Below are positions 1 through 11,612 of a stretch of DNA of 64,000 bases, piece after piece. The notes beneath the pieces were generated by a model that saw only the letters and a program-made list of their open reading frames with translations, did not search any database and was not told the DNA's origin. Source of the DNA: Sweltsa coloradensis (Eukaryota; Arthropoda; Insecta; Plecoptera; Chloroperlidae); the NCBI GenBank assembly GCA_024449915.1, contig JAMZAV010000100.1, forward strand, positions 62,001 to 126,000, given 5' to 3'. Position numbers and translations under genes: made by a program. Position 1 is the first letter of the stretch; each line of letters starts with the position of its first letter.

Positions 1-819
1 TAAAAGTATATAGTAAAACAATCTATGCGTCAGAAAATCAGTTTATTGATGTTGAGTTGTTAGATCCTAAATACAAATTAACAACTAATTTATATTCTCA
101 TTCTTATAGTGAGTACGAATTTGTTTTATTAATGTAGGCAATTCATCCAAACATATGTTACTGATAAAGTAAGTACGTTGATTGCTGTCAAGGCTGACAT
201 TCGGAGGGGGCCGTTTCTATCCGGAATAACCTTGACATGAACAGAGTAGCAGTATGGCACGATATCAAGGTGCGCGGAAGCGCACCGGGCCAAGCCACGC
301 GCGGCTCCGCTTCCACTAGCGCCTATTACCGCAACCCTACATTAGCACTTAACACGGTGTCGCCAACGCGAAACCATGTGAGATAAAAACCTGCAACTTG
401 CTTCAATCGATGGGCTTTTACTATGAGATGACCCATTTTAAGTTGTATCCCGATCTGATGATGCGTCTAGAAGTTATTGAGACGTCAAGATCGTTCGAAA
501 TAACTTTCTTCTTGGGCTGGCTGGCTGGCTGACGAATTATGTATCAGTTTGTGGGCCCTCAATGGATAATGTTAGAGAAGCCAAAATTTGCACCGATGTC
601 AGTCATCTCAGTGGCTATGTGCTTGACAAACGGTAATTGGATTAGATGACCGGAAGCTAAGATAATGCAAAAAAACAAATTATTTTATTTATAACTGCGA
701 TGCTCAAACCTTTTAATTATCAATGAGTGAGATTTTATTTTGAATCATTGTAAATAAAGTAATTTTCTCTACTTGGATTCTAACATCCATACCGTGTACG
801 TTCTAAAATTTTTTTTGAT
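1..819. other. Non-coding sequence, nothing recognised
   Basis: This AT-rich sequence contains one GC-rich patch at about 270-345, with GCGCGG/CCGCGC-like self-complementary stretches. I see no ORF longer than chance and no family match. It may be downstream intron or 3' flank of the carboxypeptidase gene. Confidence 0.5.
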
Positions 820-1494
820 ATACCATACAAAAATGCAAAATCTTGCAAAAAAGGGGCCAAGCCGAAAACGAGGAAGATACAAGTGGCTCAACTGCATAAA
901 GTGGTGAGATCTAGAAGTGTGGCCAAGCCCATTATTTTGTTTAAAATAATAAACATATTTATAAATTATATAATAAATTAATAATTTATCAATATCCATA
1001 TTATTATCTAACTATAATTATGAAATAAATATACTAACTAAAATAGCATAAACATTAAATAAATTTATTGTAACATGTACATGTGGAAATATCAAAATTA
1101 ACAGACGCAATTCAAAATTATAAGCTTGGTCGATGAATTTTTAACTTGGTTGTCGTTACTGACTAACCAAAACATAACCAATCCAAATCCATCGACCAAG
1201 CTATTAATTTTGAATGGCGTCTGTTAATTTTGGTATTTCCACATGTAAATGTTACAATAAATTTATTTAATTTTAGTTAATATATTTATTTCATAATTAT
1301 AGTTAGATAATAATATGGATATTGATATATTATTAATTTATTATATAATTTATAAATATGTTTATTATTTTAAACAAAATAATGGGCTTGGCCACACTTC
1401 TAGATCTCACCACTTTATGCAGTTGAGCCACTTGTATCTTCCTAGTTTTCGGCTTGGCCCCTTTTTTGCAAGATTTTGCATTTTTGTATGGTAT
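820..1494. mobile_element. Long foldback (inverted-repeat) element
   Basis: Two arms, 820-1135 and 1190-1494, are near-perfect reverse complements separated by a 54-bp spacer. The outer ends are ATACCATAC and GTATGGTAT. The left arm has one ~11-bp insertion near 1045-1056; otherwise mismatches are few. Both arms contain the same blocks: GGGGCCAAGCCGAAAAC, the region around AGATCTAGAAGTGTGG, then an AT-rich part and CTTGGTCGATG at the inner edge. Similar ~70-residue open frames appear once in each arm as mirror images and are not genes. The structure fits a non-autonomous foldback element or a hairpin-RNA locus. No convincing target-site duplication is visible. Confidence 0.8.
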
Positions 1495-3828
1495 CTAGGT
1501 TTCGCCATGGCCTGTACTTATGCCTGATTTATTTTTAATTAATAATGTTATTTTAAATTGATTTACAAAGACGGAATATAAATAAAGCTACACGAGAAAC
1601 ATAAATATAATAAACATATTTTACTAATTTTAACAAAAAAATTGTGTGTGTGAATGTGAATGCAGGAGGTTTATTGAAATTATAAAACATTTAATTAAAT
1701 AAACTACTAACTAAGTTAAGTTGAATTAATAACAATATCTCATTTAATGGAGTATACATCTTTTATTAACATAATACACATTCATAGAAGATGAATGCTG
1801 TTTAATTAACAATCAAGGAAAATACAAGCTAATCAGATGATCATAAGCGAAATGATTCCCCCATGCCGTGACGACTGGGTATTGAGTCGTCCGCATAATC
1901 CCGTGCGATGTAGAGCTAGGGCCTCATTCCAATAGTAGTTACAGTACTTGTTGCCGAGGCTTTAAGACTAAGTGTTAATGTGCGCACCTTGCCGATAGTT
2001 AAGCGTTAAAAGCCATTACCCGATGTGAAAAACGGTGTTTAGTCTGGCTAGGAGAGTTTAGAGTACGTATTAGGAAAGTTCCTGCATATACTGAGTACTC
2101 ATGTAGTGCAGACTGTAGAGAGAATTAAGCACGCTTGAAAGTTAGAGGGATGTCTGTAAGCATCATTAACTCCCTGGCTGACGTATGCGTAGACAACTCC
2201 TGTTGGCTCTTACTCGCCTAGAAGAAAGTTATTTCACGGGATAGCTACAAGATTATTAGTGGTTTATGGGTTTAAACATCCAAAACGCTCTCCAACTACT
2301 GCAATTATTAACAACACCAAGATAAAACACGAGTCAAAAAGTTAACAAGGTGTGCAAAAACGTTGTTTGCACAACCAACTTTGATATTTTGTTTTTGTCT
2401 CTACAACAAATACATATATATTTATATATATATTGGGTTTGGTCATGCATATGAACAATTATTCGAGTAAGTGATACAGACTTCGCCTATCGCACAACAT
2501 CACACTGTTTATTTATATGCATTTTTATTTATAACTAACATATTTGCATGGATAAAATGCGAACTCTAGTTTTTTGTGGGCATTTCGTTAAATAATTAAT
2601 TATTTTCTTTTGGTGAGCTTGTAACGCGCGTACTGAAGTTATTTTAAATTGTACACATTTATGGCCAGGCTGTCTTTGTGTTATGCTCTTCATGATGTCG
2701 TTTGTTGTTCTAAGTTTTTCCTTGAAATTCTCTACATAACCCTGCTTGATATTGGTTAAAAGAAACTGCCGAAACATTGGTAATAAAATGCAGTGATTGA
2801 AAAGTACGCGGAAGACCCGAAATAGACCTGAATTCGTATATTATTAAAACGCATAAGTAAGGGTTTTGTTCATTAATTAACTCTCCGATTATATACCATT
2901 ACAGGAAAACATTATTAAAGATTGTTAACCTAGGTTTTAATTTTTTATTGTTTAAGTGAGTACAATACTGGAATCGATAACCATGAAATATCCTCACGCC
3001 GTGCACCTTTCCCACCAACAATAATTGATATTATTAGTTTTTTCTTCAAAAGGGAAACAAATTAGTAAAAGTCTTACAGTTACGACCACCGGATATTAAA
3101 ATGAATTAATACATTACTTGTATGTATTTGTTCAACAACAGACATATACTTTGCAGTAAAATCCAAGAAAACATGTAGGAATTACACAAATTATTATCAT
3201 AAAGTTAAGTGAAAAAGTATAAAATAACCTTAATTTAAGGGTTAAAAAACTTAAAAATAATGTGGTGCAAAGTTAAAAAAATATATTAAAGTGAACGATG
3301 GTTACGTTTACGAGTAATCCTTAGTTCTTCGTAAGTATAGTTTCACGACCCTACGTTTTAAAGAACGAACTAAAATGTTGTTTCTGGTAATAGTTTGAAC
3401 TACATTAGGGAATAAATTTCAACGGAATACGTTTAAATTAGATCAACGGTAATTTAATATAAATTCCATTTAAATGTCGTAATGTGAGAAAATGCGGACG
3501 ACTAATTGTACTTTAATCAAATGACAATACCGACAAAGTGAACTGGGGAAAGGCTATTCACCGTTGCATAATAATCACGAGATTGAGACTACCCTAAAGA
3601 GGAAGCAAATATGCTTAATCAATAGGTCGTTGAAGAAGAATGACAAAATTAAGTAAATTATCGTGCGTCGATCGTTGATCGTGTTGTTAGCGGCGCCGAG
3701 TTAAAACAAAGCTTTCTACTAAAACATGTTCCACGCTTGTTCTCGGTGGATTCAAACTTTCTGAGGGGCCCCAAGCGTCACCAAAATTGTTATGTATCGG
3801 CCTTGCTTGAAGAGCAACGCCTGTCAAT
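1495..3828. other. Non-coding AT-rich interval
   Basis: No gene is recognised. The stretch 1860-2240 has more balanced composition and short self-complementary words (around TTAAGCGTTAA) but no identifiable family. Short AT runs occur near 2410-2435. The open frame on the minus strand at 2535-2777 is short, lacks homology and has no coding-like composition. Confidence 0.5.
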
Positions 3829-4259
3829 CCATAGATATTAAACACCTATAGTAGGCTAGATCCGCAGTCATTGATCCACTTCCGTGACAATTAGAAGCCA
3901 TCTTGAAATTAAAGATTGCACGTTAAGTAGATGGGAGCGATTTGTAGCATAAATATTTTTAAAGACGGCCGTCAGTTTGACAGGTGAGCATATTAGCCAT
4001 TAACACCAAATGATTACTAAATTCCATTATGCAATTATCTCTTATTGTTTCTGTTTGTGCATTCCCATGCTGCATAAGCTAAAACCATATTATCAAACAA
4101 TCCAGAAAAAAACTTTATTGTATTAAAAAAGCACAAATTAAACCGCCAAGTCGCTATCTTGAAATGGTTAGATTGACGCTTCAATTTGGTACGCTCGCGC
4201 CTGTGTTGACTTATTGGAGACTGCGGATCTAGCCTACTATAGGTGTTTAATATCTATGG
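3829..4259. mobile_element. MITE with 41-bp perfect terminal inverted repeats
   Basis: The sequence at 3829-3869, starting CCATAGATATTAAACACC and ending GATCCGCAGTC, is repeated as its exact reverse complement at 4219-4259. The 431-bp element has no internal ORF. The interior includes GACGGCCGTCAGT near 3964 and AAACCGCCAAGTCGC near 4139. The flanks (CAAT on the left, TTTAAT on the right) do not give a clear target duplication, so the superfamily is undecided. Confidence 0.85.
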
Positions 4260-6024
4260 TTTAATCTTGAGACGTGACACACGCACAGACAGACAGACGG
4301 GCGGATAGGAAAGTGACGCTTATGTTTGAGCTTGACTCCATTATGACTTCTACTGCAGGTTTGAAAACTGTGTAATGAAACTGATATGAATGTGTTTTAT
4401 TTCTATAACTCCGAGGATACAATCTCTAAGCATTTCCTTTGTGAAGATCATCGTTAGTAGATACAAGCGCATCTGAAACATAACTACGTAACACCTTTAC
4501 AAATGTTATTTACATACATAAATCTCATTTGACATACTTCTTTGCTTACGGGAATTAAAAGTAAAATTGCTGTAAATTGCTAGCGGCGGTGATTATATCG
4601 TAGGTAACAAATTGCAGTTTTCAAGCTAGAGGAGGCAGCTTGTGATTGGAGCCAATTTGGACTAAAAAAGAAAGTTAAATACATCGCCAACCCATGATTC
4701 TCCCATTTATCTTTCGTGGGCTCCTAAAGAGAGGTAATTACTTTTAACGTTTGAAGGTTTGTAAGTGCTTAACATTAAATTTACGAATTTGAAACTTTGC
4801 AATTGTCTTTTGTCGCCCAAGGGCAGTCTCATGTTTGATATACGATTTGGCACTTCTTTGAGTAACCCCATAAAATCTTACAGGAAAGACGCATATTATT
4901 TTATATCGCACAAAAAGGAAAAACAATTTATTTTGTGAGATGTATAAGGGTAGGGTCAACCCATTCGAGTCTGTAGATTGCATTTGTATTTTAATTAATT
5001 GGCCTGGCATTCTCTTGGCTCTGACTGGACATGATTGGATTCTCACAATGTTTTCATCTCATTCATCTAAAATTAAATGTAATCTTGTTTTTATTGTATC
5101 CTTAATTTTCATACTCATTAATTTAGATGTAAACCTAGTGTATTGTAGTTTTATTGTATAGAAAGCAAGCTTAGCCATTCTGCCATGCAGCTCTTTTTAG
5201 TTTGTTAAATAAATATTTGTCTCTGCTAATATAGTTGTGTGTATAAATGTCATCTACCACGTTATGTGCTCTTGTTCGTAGCCAGCTTTATCACGCTTAC
5301 GCGATGAAATCAACATACTTAATTTCTTTGTTTTTTCCCATATTCTAATGTTGGGGTTTCACTCCTTTGCCAAACCGTAAACTCCAATACTGACTATTAT
5401 ACTGTAGTAATTTGTAAATTCCGATACTTTGAATTTAAAATTAAAATTAATCTCGAAGTGATTGTCTCTATGATAACAGTTCGAAAATTTATCTATAACG
5501 GGTATGTATACTTTTTTATGACAAATCATAACGCCTAGTACACGAATATTTCTTAATATTAGCAATATTTTTGTCATAAAATGAATAGGTAATTAATTAA
5601 TTATGTCACCTATGTTGGTGCGCCATGGGATCATTGAGACGAATAATTATAAAATATCTTGCTATAATAAGTTATCAAACAAAATACCTCTCAATATTAT
5701 GCGATAGAGGTAACGTACGCGCTAGACGAGAGTTTTTAAAATATAGAAAAGTAACTGCATATAAACCCACTATCATTAATTCTTACTGTAAGATTTTGAC
5801 TATGAATTTTTATCAATAACCATGCAAGTGTTGCGATTAAGTTTGGTAAGATTTCCCCTGGACATTCTATTTCAATTATTTTTAGAGTAAGGCGTAGATA
5901 GGGGCAAGTTGCTCTTCGGCCGTTTTACTAACGATATTTTTATATTAAAATTGTTATATTTAAAAAAAAATACATGCAAAATGTGTTATATGAATGGGAC
6001 AAAATGTTACAATTTTGTGATATA
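4260..6024. other. Non-coding interval
   Basis: No gene is recognised. Just right of the MITE is a short dispersed word, GAGACGTGACACACG (4268-4282), which recurs at about 12620 and, inverted, at about 11645. Open frames at 4744-5161 run on both strands over the same bases and show no family resemblance. Confidence 0.45.
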
Positions 6025-6041
6025 TTTGGTGGAGGTGCCGG
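6025..6041 (+). repeat. Dispersed motif GGTGGAGGTGCCGG, copy 1
   Basis: TTTGGTGGAGGTGCCGG is followed by ATTCACAGGTGGACTTACAGGTGGACT, which contains a small tandem CAGGTGGACT. It is one of seven copies in the window whose flanks do not otherwise align. Confidence 0.75.
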
Positions 6042-6260
6042 ATTCACAGGTGGACTTACAGGTGGACTGAATGGCATAGCAAAGATGTCACTTGTTCGGC
6101 CATATTGCGAGAAGAACTTTTACCTCCCATCTTTCCATTGAGGAAGTGTGTGTGTGTGTGGGGGGGGGGGGGGAGTTATTACCTAGCACAGAGAGAATTT
6201 CTCACTGTGTAACAGGGGAAATGATTTCTTGTCGTCTTGACCCGCAAGAGAACATCATTA

Positions 6261-6757
6261 GACGAGAGAGCGCAGCGACTGAATCTAAAAATTAAAGTCA
6301 AACGACATTTATTCTGTGATTCTGAGTGTGTGTATATTATGTGTGTACGCCGAAAATCAGCCGAATTACTTAACCAATTGCGCTGAAATTTTAAACAGAC
6401 ATCCAATACGATTTACTGAGAACTGACAAAATCAGCAACATCCGTTACGATTTAAACCTACTAGAAATAATAAATTGAAAATAGGCTGAAAATTTTTAAA
6501 CGTTTAATTTAACGCATAGGTTTTGTTCCTGAAGAAATAACTACTATCGGTCTTAAGGCTGTGAATGCATGCAGTGTCCAAGGTGAATCGAATCTTGCAC
6601 GCTCAAGGTTTCCCAAAATTCCACTGGGAGATTGAGTACACCTTGCAATTTTTACACGTACTTCGTACTAGATATACGATGTTTTGCATTTTCAAAACAC
6701 GATCTATCATTTTGTTGATACAATCCAGAAATTACAAAATCTTTTCCGACCAGGAGC
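6261..6757 (-). mobile_element. tRNA-derived SINE (SINE-A) copy, head disrupted
   Basis: The copy is homologous to those at 17925-18523 and 35724-36298. It contains the AGAGCGCAGCGACTGA end, a GTGTGTGTA tract, GCTGAAATTTTAAACAGACATCC, the AAACCTAC..GAAATAATAAA block, and the CCTTGCAATTTTTACACGTACTTCG and CAGAAATTACAAAATCTTTTCCGACCAGG body. In intact copies the tRNA-like head (B box, then A box, on the minus strand) follows CCGACCAGG. Here that point runs directly into a 32-bp minisatellite. A poly-G run lies just upstream at 6159-6173. Confidence 0.75.
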
Positions 6758-7100
6758 TCCTCCCGTGGGCTACGACCAGACTTATTCAATTCATGCCTCC
6801 TGTGGGATACGTCCAGGAGTACTCATGCCTCCCGTAGGCTAGGTCTGGGTTTGGTCATGTATCCCGTGTGCTAGGTGCGGAATTGTTCGTGCCTCCCGTG
6901 GGCTAGGTCCGTGATTATCTGCCTCCCGTGGGCTAGGTCCTGACTTGTCCATGCCTCCCGTGGTCTTAAGTTCGGGCTTGTCCATGCCTCCTGTGGGCTA
7001 GGTCCTGACTTGTCCATGCCTCCCGTGGGCTAGGTCCTGACTTGTCCATGCCTCCTGTGGGCTAGGTCCTGACTTGTCCATGCCTTCCGTGGGCACATCA
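6758..7100 (+). repeat. 32-bp minisatellite
   Basis: About ten tandem copies of a 32-bp unit carry the words ATGCCTCCCGTGGGCTAGG and TCCTGACTTG. The copies between about 6915 and 7090 are nearly identical; the leftmost ones are diverged (variants such as ATGTATCCCGTGTGCTAGG). The array begins exactly where the neighbouring SINE should enter its tRNA-like head. Confidence 0.9.
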
Positions 7101-7499
7101 GGTACATCTGTAACTGACGCTGTTTCTCCTGAACCGGTACTGGTCGGCTAAGAATCCTCCTGTGGATTGCAGCATGTCTCCTAATCGGTCACCCATCCTC
7201 CTTCTGACCACGCTCGATGCTGCTCAACTTCTTCGCTTGAATTGGGCCCCCTCTTATCCACCAGGCTGCAGGCTAATGACGAAAGTTGCCGTAAATATTT
7301 TCCACAGATTTTACAGATTTATCATAACTCATTCTTGCCTCGGGTGAACCCTGACCCAGTGACCCTGTGACAATACTGGGCACGTGTACGACAGTTTACC
7401 ATGGCTTTACGTTGTACACAATTAGTGATAATTATTGTTTTTTTTGTTTTTTTTTAATAGAATGTTACCATGTACTTCAACATATACTAAGGCGTCACA

Positions 7500-7602
7500 A
7501 ATGACATGTAGCCGACATAACATAATAGGATAGTTTTGGCTTGGCTCTGAATGGTCTGGGGTTCGATTCCGGACAGATTTTTATTTTTTTTATTTTTAGA
7601 AG
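7500..7602 (+). mobile_element. tRNA-like sequence with Pol III B box and T-rich tail
   Basis: GGTTCGATTCC at 7560-7570 is a perfect Pol III B box. Runs of T (7578-7598) follow and could act as terminator or tail. A clear A box upstream is not found (weak candidate around 7531). Most likely this is a fragment of a tRNA-derived SINE in plus orientation. The interval 7603-7891 to its right is featureless AT-rich sequence. Confidence 0.5.
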
Positions 7603-7891
7603 TCCTATGCTTTGGCCTGTAGTGTTGGTAGGTATTTATAACTAGGCGAAAAGTCTGCTTTATCTTTGATTGCTTATCATTTCATGCCATTACGTTTTGC
7701 TCAATGCCACAGCGAGATACAAATTTCGGCATAACACATATTTCATTTTATTTTATGCTAGAAAAACCAAGACATGCACATTGTACACATAATTATATTA
7801 TATACATTACAAACAAAATAAACGCACACATAATATAAAATATCAATTAAATACATTGGGATACCGATTATTATAAATACATACGGCTACA

Positions 7892-8101
7892 CTAGGAAAA
7901 CGCCAAAGTCGTTGTTAGACGAGTGAGCGAACCATGTGTTGAGTACCCAATAACATTTGCATCCCTAGCCTAATAGACCAGGAGGAAAGACCCATGCTGT
8001 CTATAGATCCAGCCTGAGGTAGAGGGAGGAAAGGGAATGTTTCCGGGTACTCAACATATGGCTCGCTCACTCGTCTAACAACGACTCTGGCGTTTTCCTA
8101 G
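7892..8101. mobile_element. CTAG MITE, solo copy
   Basis: This 210-bp element has ~55-bp terminal inverted repeats that begin CTAGGAAAACGCCAAAGTCG and continue through GACGAGTGAGCGA and GTTGAGTACCC. The right end ends GGCGTTTTCCTAG. The short interior contains ATAGATCCAGCCTGAGGTAG, shared with other copies. No ORF is present. CTAG is palindromic and present at both ends, so it could be part of the terminus or a target duplication. Confidence 0.88.
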
Positions 8102-11100
8102 TTAGGATGGAAACACATATTGTATCGCGTCTGGAAGAGTTATATCGAATTATGCTACGCCGGAGGAAGAAAATATCTGGCCTTTCGATCTGTATGGATT
8201 AGTTTTATCATGTCAAAAATACAGAAAATTGCTGTCTCACACAATACCGGTTGGATTTATATTAAGGTGTGAACTCTCAATACCATATTTTTCATTAAGT
8301 GCTGGTAGGGTTATAATAATTTTTTCCACGAAAGATGTCAAGTTCAATTTGCACTTTCTCAGGTGGCTTTCTTTGTATAGGGTAGGGAATATTTGAGAGG
8401 ATCCTAGCCCTCACCCTCTGCCTGAGGAAAATTATGACACTAAATGTGATCCTCTTTATTAGCGCTTTTATATCTATATATCTAGTTGGTAAAGGAAACG
8501 TGTTTTTATTTTACAAATAGAATTCTGAGAGATTCAACAACTTTATAGTTTGCAACAGTAAAAGCAAAACACTTTACAATTGTATCTAGTTAGAGTTGGG
8601 TTTTCATTCTTCGATGGCTGAATGGCTTCTTTTTGCTGTTATTCCGCGAATATTTTTACTTTTTGGGGGAGTCGTCGAAGCTTTTTACTAACAATATTGT
8701 GTTCCGATGTTGGCTACATTAAACAGTCCATCATCTTTAACAATTTTGCATATTGTTTGTCATGTGCAGACACTGTCCCTCGCTTGCGTCTTTGTGTGCG
8801 GAAAATTGACACTATAAAGTTATTTTTAGTAGTGTTTTTTTTATCTTGAATGTAAAAACAGTTTTATTCATGGCGTTAGAAATAATACAAAACAAGACGA
8901 ATTCAACAATTCAGCTTTATTGACATTGTATGTAGTGTTTTTGCGCTGAGTGTTGCGGGGGTTGTTTTATTTTCAACTCGGGCTTATGACAGTCGTTATT
9001 AGAAATGAAAGCTCATGGGATTAAAATACATCAACAGGTGCTTTCATTATAATATAAACTTGAGGTGTAAGAGCCCTTGGCATATTTGATAACATTGTGG
9101 TCGAGCATCTTTCTGCTTTTGATAATATTTACGTGATTCTAACAGTGTGCGTGACTGTGGGCGTATGGGGGAATCACGCCGAGAAGGTTGCGATCATATT
9201 TCACAACATATTTGAAGAAGGCAGAATACATCCACGAATACGATTTAATTTAAAGAAGAAATATTTCGGTGACTTGAATACAATTCGTGGATGCTTTATG
9301 TCATAGTTGATGTGTGTCGGTGTAGTAAGGCTTAGTCGGTTCAAGCAAATATACAAAACACAAATGGAAAAAGGTTGTAATCTTTGCTTCGTAAAACTAT
9401 ATTTTCAATTTGGTGGAGGTGCGGGGTAAAAAAATAAAAAAATATTAACCATATTAATTTGTTTTTAATAATTTTGATTTATAATTGGTTTTGTACTGTT
9501 TTATATATTCTCTTTGGCAAAGAGGTGAGTCCTTTCACCGAAAAGTCTCAAAAGATATAATTTTAGTTTAGAAAAAGCCGTTCCTAAAAATTGTAAAATG
9601 TCAATTATTACAACCTATTTATAAAAGGGTGGTAACTAACGTTGTTATGATATCTACGAACAACAGTGTGTTCTCAATGCACTATATGAATTTTTCCACG
9701 TTATGTAATTATAATTGATCAAAAGTTTGGATTTCAAAAAGGATAAAGTACGTACTGTCATTTGTTGCGACTTTTGTACATTATTAATATTGTGGTCATA
9801 TTTATTGATCTTATCTACGTTTTTAGCACTCTTACCCATAAAATTGTTCAGTTTATTTTAGAACTATGTATGAGTGGGCAAATTATGTGCTTTTGCGCAC
9901 GTACATAAAATATATATTTTTATAAAGTATTGTATAATTTGAATACAAAATTCTCTGAGGTACATTTTGACAAGATTGAAGACAGTTAAAATTGGAGTCT
10001 ACACATATGAGTTACTGACAGTAGCTAGGGGCTTTTTCTGTGTGGCGCAAATGAAAATATGTAGGCTCTCACACTTGAGCTAATTTTATTATCTGTGTAC
10101 CTGTGGTCGTGGTGAACATTAAGAAAGTTATCAACCGCTTCTCGGGTATTAGTAGCACAAAATCATAAATATTCAAGATTTTCTTCCTCCGAGGCGTTTT
10201 AAAGCTAACGTCTTCCGTTGTTTGGGTGTAATCTTACACAACACTACACGGTTTTAATTTCAAAGTCTTTAACATTTTATTTTATTTTGTAGAATTCGAA
10301 AAATTACTCCACTCTCAAGTAATTTTGCAATCCTATTAATGTAGCTTTAAGCTTAAATCTTCAAACAAATTCCGTTAAAAAAACATACACGTGTGTACAA
10401 TAAATTCAATCTAGGATTACGAATTGGATAAAGGAACAAAACACAAGTTAATGGAAAAGAAGATGATTAAATTGACTTTAAAAGGTATATTCTCAAAGGA
10501 TTTTCTCTTAAGAAGCATGTGATTAAATTACTTAAAAAATAACCAATTCGAAAATTCAATTACATTAGATGTCAGCTTATCTAGTAAGGGTAAGACCAAA
10601 AGTCACCTTAGTTCTGTAATACTTGGTAAAGATTACGAATTATGCGAAGTTATGCGTGTTAAATTCCTTAGACCCTTATTCCCTTTTCTAAGCTACCATT
10701 AAACTGTACAATTAATTTAATCGCCTTGGTTTAATTAAACAAAGTAAGTAATGCATGTAATTAGGTGGCAGGCGCATTGCTCTGCAAGCCTCGCCTGGGG
10801 TCGGGTCGGGTCGGGGTGCCGTGCAGCTGTTATATGATGATGCCGAGAGTGGTGTACCGCTAGTCACACACTGAGGTGAAGCTATATCGACCAGATCCTC
10901 AGATCACTTACTAACTAACACATTCAATCTGATTTAACAAAGTTAGTTGCTACTCGGTGTTAATGGTGAACAAGTGAAACAATAAGTTTTTGAACATATA
11001 CGTACAAGTTAAGGCAAATTTGGACTTGCATTTGATCTGATTAAGTTGGGAATTTTGATGCAAATTGTAACAAAATATCTGCCTTATGCAAGTACAATTT

Positions 11101-11359
11101 GTGTGCCTCCCTCACACTACCCCCCTCCTCAAATTTCTGTACACGCAACTTGGGATCCTGGTTTCAGAAGTGTCTACAATCATAAGTCGCCTGTGGCTGG
11201 ATCTATCCATCACAAACCTACCCTCGAAAAACTCAACCCATCCTCGACCCCATTTTCCCAAGGACAGGTTCTTCATAATTCCCATCACCTACCATCTCGC
11301 ATGTCGAAGAACTGCTTTAATATGAGATCTGGAGCCTTTTCAGCAAACAAATATAATTA
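8102..11359. other. Non-coding interval
   Basis: No gene is recognised. A variant of the dispersed motif lies at 9409-9427 (TTTGGTGGAGGTGCGGGG, one change in the core). A small (GGGTC)n run with a CAGCTG lies at 10797-10835, followed by GTGGTGTACCGC. Open frames at 8622, 9097 and 11046 lack any family resemblance. Confidence 0.45.
9409..9427 (+). repeat. Dispersed motif, diverged copy 2
   Basis: TTTGGTGGAGGTGCGGGGT matches the other copies except for CCGG changed to CGGG. It is followed by an A-rich stretch. Confidence 0.6.
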
Positions 11360-11612
11360 ACTAGCTGACCCGCCGCGCGTTGCGGCGACGTATGCCAGAA
11401 CCCTTACGTTGTCGAAGTCAATTCATTGGTGAGTCCTCTTTGCAGGCACTGATCACCACGTGGAGGAGTTACAACAAATTTGATAGCATAGAAACCTTCC
11501 CCGTGAAATAATACAAATATGTGCCAAGTTTCATGGATATCGGATGAATGGTGTAGTAATGCATAAAGGACAAACAGACATACATACATTCGTTTTTATA
11601 TATATAGACAAA
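11360..11612 (+). mobile_element. Dispersed arthropod repeat of 'CTAGCTGACCCG' type
   Basis: It begins ACTAGCTGACCCGCCGCGCG and ends with ACAGACATACATACATTCG, TTTTTATATATATAGA. It includes the family-like phrase TGCCAAGTTTCATGGATATCGG. This arrangement (CTAGCTGACCCG start, a 'caagtttcat' block, then CAGACA..ATTC..TATATA tail) is common to short non-autonomous repeats in many arthropod genomes. I cannot assign the superfamily from one copy. Confidence 0.6.

Noticed and set aside
769..1527. Two similar ~70-residue open frames on opposite strands
   Set aside because: They are mirror images created by the long inverted repeat, with no coding signature.
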